A stretch of 10,282 nucleotides of DNA from Gemmatimonadales bacterium (lineage in GTDB: Bacteria > Gemmatimonadota > Gemmatimonadetes > Gemmatimonadales > GWC2-71-9): the NCBI GenBank assembly GCA_013813675.1, contig JACCRH010000444.1:1-10282 (forward strand). The letters run 5' to 3'. A program made the translations under genes and the position numbers. Position 1 is the first letter of the stretch; each line of letters begins with the position of its first letter. Below the pieces are notes generated by a model. It was not told the DNA's origin. It saw only the letters and a program-made list of their open reading frames with translations, and ran no database searches. Positions 1 to 6,219 of the stretch are shown piece after piece.

Positions 1-146
1 CGCGCCCGCCGGATGAGCCCCACTATCAGCATGATGGCGCCGACGAAGAGCAGCAGGTGAATGAGCGCTCCTGCGACCTTGAACACCACAAAGCCCACCA
101 CCCAGGCTACGATGAGCACGACTCCCAGCACGGCGATGCCTCGCAT
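1..146 (-). CDS. DUF5670 / lmo0937-like small membrane protein (partial, C-terminus off the left edge)
   Basis: Reading the minus strand from an ATG at 146, an open frame runs to the window edge without a stop, giving 48 codons that begin MRGIAVLGVVLIVAWVVGFV. An AAGGAG Shine-Dalgarno lies about 6 nt before the ATG and supports this start. The peptide holds two hydrophobic stretches (about residues 4-24 and 28-46) joined by a short Lys/Ala/Gly/His turn and ends in a basic IRRAR patch. This is the layout of the very small two-helix membrane proteins annotated as lmo0937 family / DUF5670, normally about 50 residues, so only a few residues should be missing. Function is unknown; such proteins probably sit in the cytoplasmic membrane. 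The family call is from memory of the pattern, not from a search. Confidence 0.7.
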   Translation of the reverse strand, partial: MRGIAVLGVVLIVAWVVGFVVFKVAGALIHLLLFVGAIMLIVGLIRRA

Positions 147-423
147 ACACTCTCCTTGGCGAATACTCCCGACCGGCTCCAGCCTTGAGGACCAGGATAC
201 GAGCGGTCTCATCTCTGCCCTGTGGCGCGCGTCACAGGGGGGGAGACCATCCCCGACGCCGGACCATCCTAGCCCGGGGGTTCAGATGCAAATACTTGCA
301 GGCCAATGACCTCCGGGCGAGGCCCCGACTGACCCACCCTTATGGAATCGCGATTGTCGAGCTACATTGGCTCCGCCCGGAAGCCCAGCCGTCGACGTAG
401 TTCACCCGATTAGGAGCCTGCCA

Positions 424-804
424 ATGCCCCGATCTCTCCTGCTTCCCCTCATCGCCGCGTTCGCCCTGGTGGCCTGCAGCAAGCAGGCTGACACCGGAGC
501 CGCCCCGGCGCCCGAGACAGCCGAACCGACCGACGCCACGGCTGCTCCGGCCGACACCAGCGCCCCCGTCGTCGAAGACACCACCGCCACGGCCCCGGTC
601 GAGGGCGCGGTTCCGGCCGAGGACCCGGCCGCCGATGCCACGGTTCCGGCGGAAGAGCCGGCCGCGGACGCCACCGTTCCGGCGGACGAGCCGATGGCGG
701 ATGAGCCGATGGCGGACGAGCCGATGGCGGATGAGCCGATGGACAGCACCACCATTCCGGCCGATACCACCGCCTGGCCGGCCGATAGCGCGGCCGCGCA
801 GTAA
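424..804 (+). CDS. Repeat-rich secreted lipoprotein, hypothetical
   Basis: A 126-residue product starting at ATG 424 with AGGAG 7 nt upstream; an in-frame ATG at 367 lacks such a site. Residues 1-18 form a type II signal peptide: a short basic start, a hydrophobic core and the lipobox LVAC with the lipidated Cys at position 18. The mature part is nearly all Ala, Pro, Asp, Glu and Thr, so it is acidic, probably unstructured and attached to a membrane. Residues 63-84 are two copies of an 11-residue unit (VPAEDPAADAT type), followed by four copies of ADEPM at residues 87-106. No enzymatic domain is visible. It may act as a flexible envelope spacer, but that is inference. The next feature is the sulfur operon promoter 11 nt after its stop, so the lipoprotein is probably a separate unit. 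Confidence 0.75.
   Translation: MPRSLLLPLIAAFALVACSKQADTGAAPAPETAEPTDATAAPADTSAPVVEDTTATAPVEGAVPAEDPAADATVPAEEPAADATVPADEPMADEPMADEPMADEPMDSTTIPADTTAWPADSAAAQ
610..741 (+). repeat. In-gene tandem repeats of the lipoprotein: 33-bp and 15-bp units
   Basis: Two 33-bp units starting GTTCCGGC (610-642 and 643-675) and the beginning of a third (676-693) are followed by four 15-bp units GCGGAYGAGCCGATG at 682-696, 697-711, 712-726 and 727-741. Units 1 and 3 carry GAC and units 2 and 4 carry GAT, so the block looks like a duplicated 30-bp dimer. Unit lengths are multiples of three, so changes in copy number keep the frame. Confidence 0.9.
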
Positions 805-814
805 GCGACCGAGG

Positions 815-843
815 TTGACAGCCACCCCAACGCGCGCTAGCCT
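815..843 (+). promoter_or_regulatory. Sigma-70-type promoter of the sulfur assimilation operon, predicted leaderless start
   Basis: A perfect -35 box TTGACA (815-820), a 17-bp spacer and TAGCCT (838-843), which fits the TANNNT form of a -10 box. The A of the leader ORF ATG at 850 lies exactly 7 nt after the last base of the -10, where transcription should begin. The transcript would therefore start at or within a base of the ATG, giving a leaderless message. The promoter sits immediately after the lipoprotein gene, so it most likely serves only the leader, cysH and the genes downstream. Confidence 0.7.
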
Positions 844-849
844 AGGAAC

Positions 850-957
850 ATGAGCTATCGTGTCGCTCGCGTCCCCCGGTTGCACAACCCCGCCTCGCGG
901 TCGATGGCGGCGGCGTGTTGTTGTATGACCGGTAATCATCCCGACGGGACGACCTAG
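850..957 (+). CDS. Poly-cysteine leader peptide, candidate cysteine attenuator
   Basis: A 35-codon frame from ATG 850 to TAG 955-957. It begins MSYRVARVPR and contains the run MAAACCCM, with Cys at residues 23, 24 and 25 encoded TGT-TGT-TGT (916-924). The nearby cysH gene uses mostly TGC, so three successive TGT codons look deliberate in this GC-rich DNA. The AGGA at 844-847 is too close to the ATG for a normal ribosome site, and the promoter geometry suggests a leaderless start instead. A strong intrinsic terminator begins 28 nt after the stop, and the first full gene beyond it is cysH. Known leader peptides regulate biosynthetic operons by carrying runs of the end-product amino acid, and leaderless poly-Cys leaders acting on sulfur genes are known in mycobacteria. 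From this I infer that the peptide itself is dispensable and its translation senses charged Cys-tRNA. Confidence 0.72.
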   Translation: MSYRVARVPRLHNPASRSMAAACCCMTGNHPDGTT

Positions 958-991
958 CGCGCCACTGACGTACATGCAGCACCCGGCCCGC
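945..991 (+). promoter_or_regulatory. Candidate antiterminator pairing within the cysteine leader
   Basis: GCGCGCC at 957-963, starting on the last base of the leader stop codon, can pair with GGCCCGC at 985-991, the lower part of the terminator 5' arm: six G-C pairs and one central C-C mismatch. A second option pairs CGGG-A-CG (945-951) with CG-G-CCCG (984-990), also six pairs and one mismatch. Either would be exclusive with the terminator. A ribosome stalled at 916-924 would leave both segments free, while one that reaches the stop codon at 955-957 would cover them and let the terminator form. The pairing was found by eye; its energy has not been calculated. Confidence 0.4.
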
Positions 992-1020
992 AGGAATGTC
1001 CTGCGGGCCTTTTTGTTTTT
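985..1020 (+). terminator. Intrinsic terminator (attenuator) in the cysH leader
   Basis: GGCCCGCAGGA (985-995) and TCCTGCGGGCC (999-1009) form a perfect 11-bp stem around the 3-nt loop ATG (996-998), followed directly by TTTTTGTTTTT (1010-1020). This is a textbook Rho-independent terminator, oriented along the plus strand. It lies between the leader peptide stop and the cysH ribosome site (about 1044-1054), inside the transcription unit, where it would block cysH unless it is overridden. Confidence 0.93.
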
Positions 1021-1054
1021 GGTGGTCGGGGACCTCCGCTGCCAGGGAGCAGGG

Positions 1055-1768
1055 ATGCAGATCGTACGGGATATCGACCCGGAGCTGGGCGAGGATTCGC
1101 CGCCCGAAGACATCGTCGCCTGGACGCTCCAGCGGTTCGCCGGGCGGCGCCTGGTGATGACCACGGCCTTCGGCATGGAAGGCTGTGCGCTCATCGACAT
1201 GATCGCCCGGCACGGCGTCACGGTCCCGGTGCTCTACCTGGACACCGGCTTCCTCTTCCCCGAGACGCTCCGGCTCCGCGATCGGCTGGCCGCCCGCTAC
1301 CCCCATCTGAGCTTCGAGAATCGCGGCACCTCGCTCCAGCCCGAGGCCCAGGAAAGCCTGTACGGCCCCGAGCTCTGGGCCCGGGACCCCGACACCTGCT
1401 GCAACCTCCGCAAGGTGGAGCCGCTCCACCACGCCCTCGGCGACGTCGACGTATGGGTGGCGGGGCTGATGCGGAGCCAGTCGCCCGCCCGGGCCGGGCT
1501 CCGGGTGGTCGAGTGGGACTGGAAGTATCAGCTCCTCAAGGTGAGCCCGCTCGCGGGCTGGGACCGGGCCCGGGTCTGGGCCTACGTGCAGGAGCACGGG
1601 GTGCCCTATAACGAGCTGCACGACCGCGGCTACCCGACCTTGGGGTGCACCCACTGCACGCTTCCCGTCACCGGCAACGTCACCGGGGAGTACACCCGGG
1701 AAGGGCGGTGGAGAGGGCTGGAGAAGAACGAGTGCGGACTGCACCAGATCGTCGGGCGGGCGTCGTAA
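1055..1768 (+). CDS. cysH: Assimilatory adenylyl-sulfate (APS) reductase, CysH family
   Basis: A 237-residue thioredoxin-dependent reductase that turns activated sulfate (APS) into sulfite and AMP in the cytoplasm. Visible family blocks: the PP-loop-like TTAFGMEGCALIDM (36-49), LYLDTGFLFPET (60-71), the region DPDTCCNLRK with Cys115-Cys116, the GLMRSQS substrate loop (137-143), LKVSPLAGW (161-169), GCTHC with Cys198 and Cys201, REGRW (215-219) and the catalytic tail KNECGLH with Cys227. The CC plus CxxC set is the [4Fe-4S] ligand pattern that separates APS reductases from PAPS reductases, which fits the absence of a CysC kinase nearby. The start at 1055 is chosen because AGGGAG/AGGG lies just upstream; the longer frame from 974 would translate through the terminator hairpin. 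It is the first structural gene behind the poly-Cys leader. The usual GLRR reads GLMR here; this is a minor change. Confidence 0.93.
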   Translation: MQIVRDIDPELGEDSPPEDIVAWTLQRFAGRRLVMTTAFGMEGCALIDMIARHGVTVPVLYLDTGFLFPETLRLRDRLAARYPHLSFENRGTSLQPEAQESLYGPELWARDPDTCCNLRKVEPLHHALGDVDVWVAGLMRSQSPARAGLRVVEWDWKYQLLKVSPLAGWDRARVWAYVQEHGVPYNELHDRGYPTLGCTHCTLPVTGNVTGEYTREGRWRGLEKNECGLHQIVGRAS

Positions 1769-1823
1769 CCATGACAGCACGCCGAGAGAACGCGGAAAAA
1801 TGCGAGTGGCGACATCAGGCGAC

Positions 1824-1892
1824 GTGTCATCCTGAGCGGAGCGAAGGAGGCGAAACCGAGCTATGCCTCCTTCGCTGCGCTCAGGATGACAC
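1824..1892. repeat. Palindromic repeat element copy 1, between cysH and the sulfite reductase gene
   Basis: A 28-nt left arm (1824-1851, starting GTGTCATCCTGAGC) and a 28-nt right arm (1865-1892) pair at 27 of 28 positions around a 13-nt loop. The single mismatch lies at the centre of the GCGGAGC/GCGCAGC part. An outer inverted pair, TCAGGCGAC (1815-1823) and GTCGCCTGA (1909-1917), lengthens the structure. Spurious translation of such repeats gives HPERSEG and SAQDD, strings familiar from dispersed bacterial intergenic repeats. No T-tract follows, so it is not a classical terminator; as RNA it would be a very stable hairpin inside the operon, possibly protecting or separating transcript segments. 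Confidence 0.9.
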
Positions 1893-1947
1893 TGAACGCG
1901 CAGTCTCCGTCGCCTGACATACCCTACACCGGACAACCGGATCAGCA

Positions 1948-3663
1948 ATGGCCAAAGCATCCCAGGTCGAGCAGGCGAAGCGCGAGAGCCGTCATCTGCG
2001 AGGCACCATCTCGGAGACCATCGCGGCGGACGTCAGCCATTTCGAGGGCGACGACCTCACGCTGCTCAAGTTTCACGGCACCTACCAGCAGGACGACCGC
2101 GACGCGCGGCGTAGCCGAGACGAGGGCGCGGAGAAGGCGTTCTCGTTCATGGTTCGCGTGGCGCTGCCGGCGGGCATGCTGGACGCGAGCCAGTACCTGG
2201 CTCTCGAGGCGGTGTCCGACCGGTACGCCGACGGCACGCTGCGGGTCACCACCCGGCAGGGGTTTCAGTTCCACGGCGTCCTGAAGCGGGCGCTGAAGCC
2301 GACCATCGCCGAAGTGAATCGGCGGCTCATGACCACGCTCGCGGCCTGCGGCGACGTCTCCCGCAACGTGATGGGCTGCCCCGCCCCCGTGGAGGACGAC
2401 GCGCACGCCGCGGTGCGTGCCGCCGCCCGCGGGATCGCGGAGGCCCTGCGTCCGGCGTCCAAGGCGTACCACGAGATCTGGCTCGACGGCGAACGGCAGG
2501 TTTCCACCGAGGAGGAAGAGCCCTTTTACGGCGACGCCTATCTCCCCAGAAAGTTCAAGACCGGCGTCGCCCTCTCCACCGACAACTGCGTGGACATCCG
2601 GTCACAGGACGTGGGGCTGGTGGCGATCGTGGACGGCCGAGCCGTCCGCGGCTACAACGTCCTGGTCGGCGGTGGGCTCGGCATGACCCACCACAAGGCC
2701 GACACCACGGCCCGGCTGGCGGAGCCGCTTGGCTTCGTGGCCCCGGAGCACGCGGTCGAGGCGGTGCGCATCGTGGCCGCGATCTTCCGCGACTTCGGCA
2801 ACCGCGCCGACCGGCGCCACGCCCGGCTCAAGTATCTGGTGGCGGAGTGGGGAATGGAGAGATTCCGCGCCGAATTCCAGAGCCGGGCGGGCTTCGCGCT
2901 GGTTCATCCGGTCGAGCTTCCCGCGCTGCCCTACCACGATCACCTCGGCCGCCACCGCCAGCCCGATGGCCGGTGGTTCTACGGCGTGTTCGTGCAGAGC
3001 GGGCGCATCACCGACAGCGGCGGTCACCGGCTCAAGAGCGCGCTCCATCGAATCGTCGGCCGCTTCCGCCCGGGGGTGCGGCTGACCGGACAGCAGAACG
3101 TGCTGCTGACCGACCTGGACGACGCCGCGGTGCAGGCGGTGGAGGGCATCCTCCGGGAGCACGGGGTGACGCCGCCGCAGGAGCTGTCGGCGGCGCGGCG
3201 GTTCTCGATGGCCTGCCCCGCGCTCCCCACCTGCGGCCTGGCGGTCGCCGAGTCGGAGCGGGCCATGCCGGACATCCTCGATCGGTTCGAAAGCGAGCTC
3301 ACGGCCCTGGGGCTCCGTGACGAGCCGCTCACCATCCGGATGACCGGCTGTCCCAACGGCTGCGCCCGTCCCTACACCGCGGATATCGCGTTCGTGGGCC
3401 GGTCGCTCGGCCTCTACAACGTGTACGTCGGGGGCGGGCTCGGCGGAGACCGGGTGGTGGACCTGTTCCGGGCCGACGTCCGGGTGGAGGAGCTGCTCGA
3501 TGCGGTGCGGCCGCTGCTGCTGCGCTGGGCGGCGGAGCGCGAGCCGGGCGAAGGGCTGAGCGACTTCTACCAGCGGCTGGCCGGCCGGCCCGATCGGCGC
3601 ACCTCGATCAGCGGGCGGGAGCAGCCTACGGCGGAGCTGGTGGCTCTGGCGGTCGGCTCGTGA
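1948..3663 (+). CDS. Siroheme-[4Fe-4S] assimilatory sulfite reductase, CysI type
   Basis: A 571-residue hemoprotein, close to the usual 570 of CysI, that reduces sulfite to sulfide with six electrons. The order of parts is the duplicated ferredoxin-like/siroheme layout: a first half with RYADGTLRVTTRQGFQFHG (Arg103), DVSRNVMGCP (Arg139) and LPRKFKTGVA (Lys202, Lys204), matching the anion-binding Arg/Lys residues of CysI. The second half has CPALPTC (Cys423, Cys429) and GCPNGC (Cys468, Cys472), the ligands of the cluster-siroheme pair, followed by NVYVGGGLGG. The early block FHGTYQQDDRD and the overall wording point to CysI rather than plant-type ferredoxin enzymes. No CysJ flavoprotein is in the window, so the electron donor is encoded elsewhere or is ferredoxin. 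The start has only a weak GGA six nt upstream. Its stop overlaps the start of the siroheme synthase fusion. A close nitrite reductase role is possible but unlikely next to cysH. Confidence 0.92.
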   Translation: MAKASQVEQAKRESRHLRGTISETIAADVSHFEGDDLTLLKFHGTYQQDDRDARRSRDEGAEKAFSFMVRVALPAGMLDASQYLALEAVSDRYADGTLRVTTRQGFQFHGVLKRALKPTIAEVNRRLMTTLAACGDVSRNVMGCPAPVEDDAHAAVRAAARGIAEALRPASKAYHEIWLDGERQVSTEEEEPFYGDAYLPRKFKTGVALSTDNCVDIRSQDVGLVAIVDGRAVRGYNVLVGGGLGMTHHKADTTARLAEPLGFVAPEHAVEAVRIVAAIFRDFGNRADRRHARLKYLVAEWGMERFRAEFQSRAGFALVHPVELPALPYHDHLGRHRQPDGRWFYGVFVQSGRITDSGGHRLKSALHRIVGRFRPGVRLTGQQNVLLTDLDDAAVQAVEGILREHGVTPPQELSAARRFSMACPALPTCGLAVAESERAMPDILDRFESELTALGLRDEPLTIRMTGCPNGCARPYTADIAFVGRSLGLYNVYVGGGLGGDRVVDLFRADVRVEELLDAVRPLLLRWAAEREPGEGLSDFYQRLAGRPDRRTSISGREQPTAELVALAVGS

Positions 3664-5231
3664 GCGGCGGCGCGCTGGTCCTCGCGGCCCACGGCTCCCG
3701 GAGCGATCCGGCAGCCAACGCGCTGGTCCGGCGCCTGGCCCAGGCGGTGCGCGAGCGGCGGCTGTTCGACGAGGTCGCGGTCGCCTTCCATCAGGGGGAG
3801 CCGGGCTTCGACACGGTGCTCGACGAGCTGGAGTCGGAGGCGGTGACGGTCGTGCCGGTGATGACCAGCGCCGGCCACTACGCCGACGTGGTCCTGCCCG
3901 ATGCGCTCGCCCAGAACCGGCGATTTCCCGATGTCCGGCTGCGGCGGACGCCGCCGGTGGGGGCCCATCCGGGAATCGCGCCCCTGGTCGCGCGGCGGGT
4001 GAGCGAGCTGCTGCGGGAGTACGGCCTTCCGAGGGCAGACACCACCCTGCTGCTCGCCGGGCACGGCACCCGGCGGCACTCCGCCAGCCGGGACACCACG
4101 CTCCACCTGGCCGAGACGCTGCGCCGGCGCCGGGTCGCTGGTGAGGTGATCGCCGGGTTCGTGGACGACGATCCGGGGCTCGCCGAAGCGCTTGGCACCA
4201 GACCAGAGGGCCCGGTACTGGTGCTGCCATTCCTCATCGGCGGAGGATCCCATGCCGCCGAAGACATTCCCCGCGCGGTCGGCCTGGAACCGGGGGAGTT
4301 CCCCCTGGCCGGTCGGGTGGACCACCGGCTGATCGTGGTGGACCACGCACTGGGTACGCTGCCCGGGTTGCTCGACGTGATCGTCGATCTCGCGCGGCGG
4401 CATCCACCGCCGCCGCCGCGTCTCACCCGCCGGGGCGGCGGCCGCTCCCCGCTGACCACGACCGGCACCGTCCGCCTCGTCGGCGGGGGCCCGGGTGATC
4501 CTGGCCTCATCACCGTGCGCGGGCTGGATTTGCTCCGGCGCGCCGACGTGGTGATACACGATCGCCTGATCGGACCCGAGCTGCTGCAGGAGGCGGGGGC
4601 GGGCGCGGAGCTGGTGGACGTCGGCAAGGGTCCTGGACACGCTCCACTCTCTCAGGAGCAGATCAATCGGCTACTGGTGGACCGCGCCCGCGCGGGGCGG
4701 GAAGTCGTGCGGCTCAAGGGGGGTGACCCGTTCGTCTTCGGAAGGGGAAGCGAGGAGCTGGCCGCCTGCCGCGAGGCGGGAGTGCCTTGCGAGGTCGTGC
4801 CCGGGGTGTCGAGCGCCATCGCGGGGCCCGCCGCCGCCGGCATCCCGGTGACCGCGCGGGGGATCGCGCGGTCGTTCGCGGTGGTGACCGCCCACCAGGC
4901 GGGCCAGGACGGCGAGCACGACGTCGCCCCGCTCGCGGCGGTGGACACAATCGTGGTGCTGATGGGCCGCTCCAGCCTGCCGGCCTTCACCGCCCGGCTC
5001 GTGGCCGCCGGCCGCGACCCCGACACGCCGGCGGCGTGCATCCAGTCGGCCACGCTGCCCGCGCAGCGGGTGACCCTGGCGACGCTGGCCACCATCGCCG
5101 ACGCGGCGGAGCGGGACGGGCTGGAGGCTCCGATCGTGACGGTGATCGGGGAGGTGGCGAGGATGGGGGTGGATGGGGCAATGTCGATTGCGATGCCGGC
5201 GCGTGAGGCGGCAGCCATCGCCGAGGCGTGA
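3660..5231 (+). CDS. Fused CbiX/SirB-type chelatase and uroporphyrinogen-III C-methyltransferase (siroheme synthesis)
   Basis: A 523-residue fusion starting at GTG 3660, whose GTGA overlaps the TGA of the sulfite reductase gene by 4 nt, so translation is probably coupled. Residues 1-240 are two CbiX-type chelatase repeats: AAHGSR with His11 and SAGHYADVVLP with His73, then LAGHGTRRH with His135 and GGSHAAEDIP with His198. Both repeats keep the metal-handling histidines. A proline linker (249-253) joins them to a methyltransferase with VGGGPGDPGLIT (274-285), RLKGGDPFVFGRG (351-363), VPGVSSAIAGPA (380-391) and TAHQ (410-413), the SAM and substrate motifs of SUMT/CobA. The methyltransferase would make precorrin-2 and the chelatase would insert iron into sirohydrochlorin, supplying siroheme to the enzyme encoded just upstream. 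No precorrin-2 dehydrogenase domain (Met8 or CysG N-terminal type) is seen, so that oxidation step must be encoded elsewhere. Confidence 0.88.
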   Translation: MSGGALVLAAHGSRSDPAANALVRRLAQAVRERRLFDEVAVAFHQGEPGFDTVLDELESEAVTVVPVMTSAGHYADVVLPDALAQNRRFPDVRLRRTPPVGAHPGIAPLVARRVSELLREYGLPRADTTLLLAGHGTRRHSASRDTTLHLAETLRRRRVAGEVIAGFVDDDPGLAEALGTRPEGPVLVLPFLIGGGSHAAEDIPRAVGLEPGEFPLAGRVDHRLIVVDHALGTLPGLLDVIVDLARRHPPPPPRLTRRGGGRSPLTTTGTVRLVGGGPGDPGLITVRGLDLLRRADVVIHDRLIGPELLQEAGAGAELVDVGKGPGHAPLSQEQINRLLVDRARAGREVVRLKGGDPFVFGRGSEELAACREAGVPCEVVPGVSSAIAGPAAAGIPVTARGIARSFAVVTAHQAGQDGEHDVAPLAAVDTIVVLMGRSSLPAFTARLVAAGRDPDTPAACIQSATLPAQRVTLATLATIADAAERDGLEAPIVTVIGEVARMGVDGAMSIAMPAREAAAIAEA

Positions 5232-5235
5232 TCGT

Positions 5236-5300
5236 TTGTCATCCTGAGCAAAGCGAAGGAGGCGCGGTCATGGCCTCCTTCGCTTTGCTCAGGATGACAA
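5236..5300. repeat. Palindromic repeat element copy 2, downstream of the sulfur operon
   Basis: The left arm TTGTCATCCTGAGCAAAGCG... (5236-5263) and right arm (5273-5300) are exact reverse complements over 28 nt with a 9-nt loop. The arms match copy 1 except for a few positions: the AAAG/CTTT core here replaces the GGAG/CTGC core there, and both strands changed together. It begins 4 nt after the fusion gene stop and probably closes the operon transcript, although no T-tract follows. Confidence 0.92.
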
Positions 5301-5636
5301 GGGAATCAGCCCCCGATCCGCAGTCTTGGCGAGCGTTACCCTCCGTTTTACTCTTGTAGCTCCCCAGACGAAGCCGTAGCCCCTGAAGCCCGGCGGTCCG
5401 CGATCCGCGGTTCCGCGTCCCAGTCGCCTCAAGCGAAGGATGCCCGGTATGCGACGTGACTCGTCCGCGTCTCTCCGCACTCGCACCCGTCTCACCCTCT
5501 GCCTCCAGCTGTTCGGAGGCTCGGTCATCGGGCGGCGGGTGCTGGGAGGGGTGACGGCGAACTTTTAGGGCGCTGATGTCACATCAATCCCCCGGCGCCA
5601 GGTGGGCCTCCAGCCGGTCGACGATGGTTCCCCAAG
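5301..5636. other. 336-bp stretch without a convincing gene
   Basis: No recognised coding sequence is seen. A 42-codon plus-strand frame from ATG 5440 to TAG 5566-5568 (starting MPGMRRDSSA, AAGGA touching the ATG) has Arg/Ser-rich composition and no family resemblance. A minus-strand 79-codon frame is equally unremarkable. A small hairpin GCCTCC...GGAGGC lies near 5500-5520. The sequence may be decayed DNA or an untranslated 5' region of the DUF1579-like gene. Confidence 0.5.
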
Positions 5637-6119
5637 ATGACCATCCGCGACAATGAGCCGCCGCCCACCCGCGGCGCGCAGCACCAGGCCCTGGCTGTCT
5701 TCCTCGGCCGGTGGAAGGCGGAAGGCAAGTCCTATGGCAGCCCAAAGCAGCCGGCCGACGATCCCAAGAGCGCGGCCGAGCCGTGGGTCAGCACCCACAC
5801 CGGGAAATGGCACACCGGCAAGTTCTTCCTGATCCAAGACGAGCGGGCGACCACCGGGGGCAAGCCGTTCGATACGCTCAGCGTGATGGGGGTGGACCCG
5901 GTCACCGGTCGCTACTTCGCGCGATCGTTTGAGAATCATGGGTTCTACCGCCACTACGACGTGGCGGTCGAGGGATAGGTGTGGACCGTGACCGGCGAGA
6001 CCGAGCGGGCGAGGATCGAGTTCAGTTCGGATGGGCGAACCCAGACGCCTACCTGGGAGTGGCGCCCGAAGGACCGGTGGCTGCCGTTGTGCGACCGGGT
6101 CGCCGTTCGTACCGACTGA
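5637..6119 (+). pseudogene. DUF1579-like protein gene interrupted by an in-frame TAG
   Basis: The frame from ATG 5637 encodes 113 residues (LAVFLGRWKAEGKSYG near the start, VSTHTGKWHTGKFFLIQDER, VMGVDPVTGRYFARSFENHG) and then meets TAG at 5976-5978. Directly after it, in the same frame, the protein continues as VWTVTGETERARIEF...WEWRPKDRWLPLCDR to TGA at 6117-6119. Together these make about 160 residues, the normal size of DUF1579/THAP4-like beta-barrel proteins, and the part after the stop carries typical family wording. One substitution (for example from CAG, AAG, GAG or TGG) explains the break. Function of the family is unclear. A recent nonsense mutation is most likely; readthrough or sequencing error is possible. 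No good ribosome site precedes the ATG. Confidence 0.75.
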
Positions 6120-6219
6120 TCAGACAGTCTTGCCGCGAGCGGGCGCTGCCGCCACGCCTTGCGGATCGAGGGTGATATAGGAGGGAGCTTCATTCCACAG
6201 CGTACACCATGTGGTCCGC

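Noticed and set aside
850..1020. A SAM or other metabolite riboswitch as explanation of the leader and terminator
   Set aside because: I could not find a known aptamer core by eye, whereas the Cys codon run directly explains the arrangement. A covariance-model search would settle this.
974..1054. Longer cysH start at ATG 974
   Set aside because: It would require translating through the terminator stem and T-tract, and a good ribosome site stands right before ATG 1055.
842..1960. A 372-codon minus-strand frame across the cysH region
   Set aside because: It is antisense to a well-supported cysH and includes the HPERSEG/SAQDD string that arises from the palindromic repeat.
2602..4230. A 542-codon minus-strand frame opposite the sulfite reductase and siroheme genes
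   Set aside because: Arg/Pro/Ala-rich composition typical of antisense frames in GC-rich DNA, and both plus-strand genes have full family motifs.
1824..5300. CRISPR repeats or insertion-sequence ends
   Set aside because: The two palindromes are 3.3 kb apart with ordinary operon genes between them, there are no regularly spaced spacers and no transposase is encoded in the interval.
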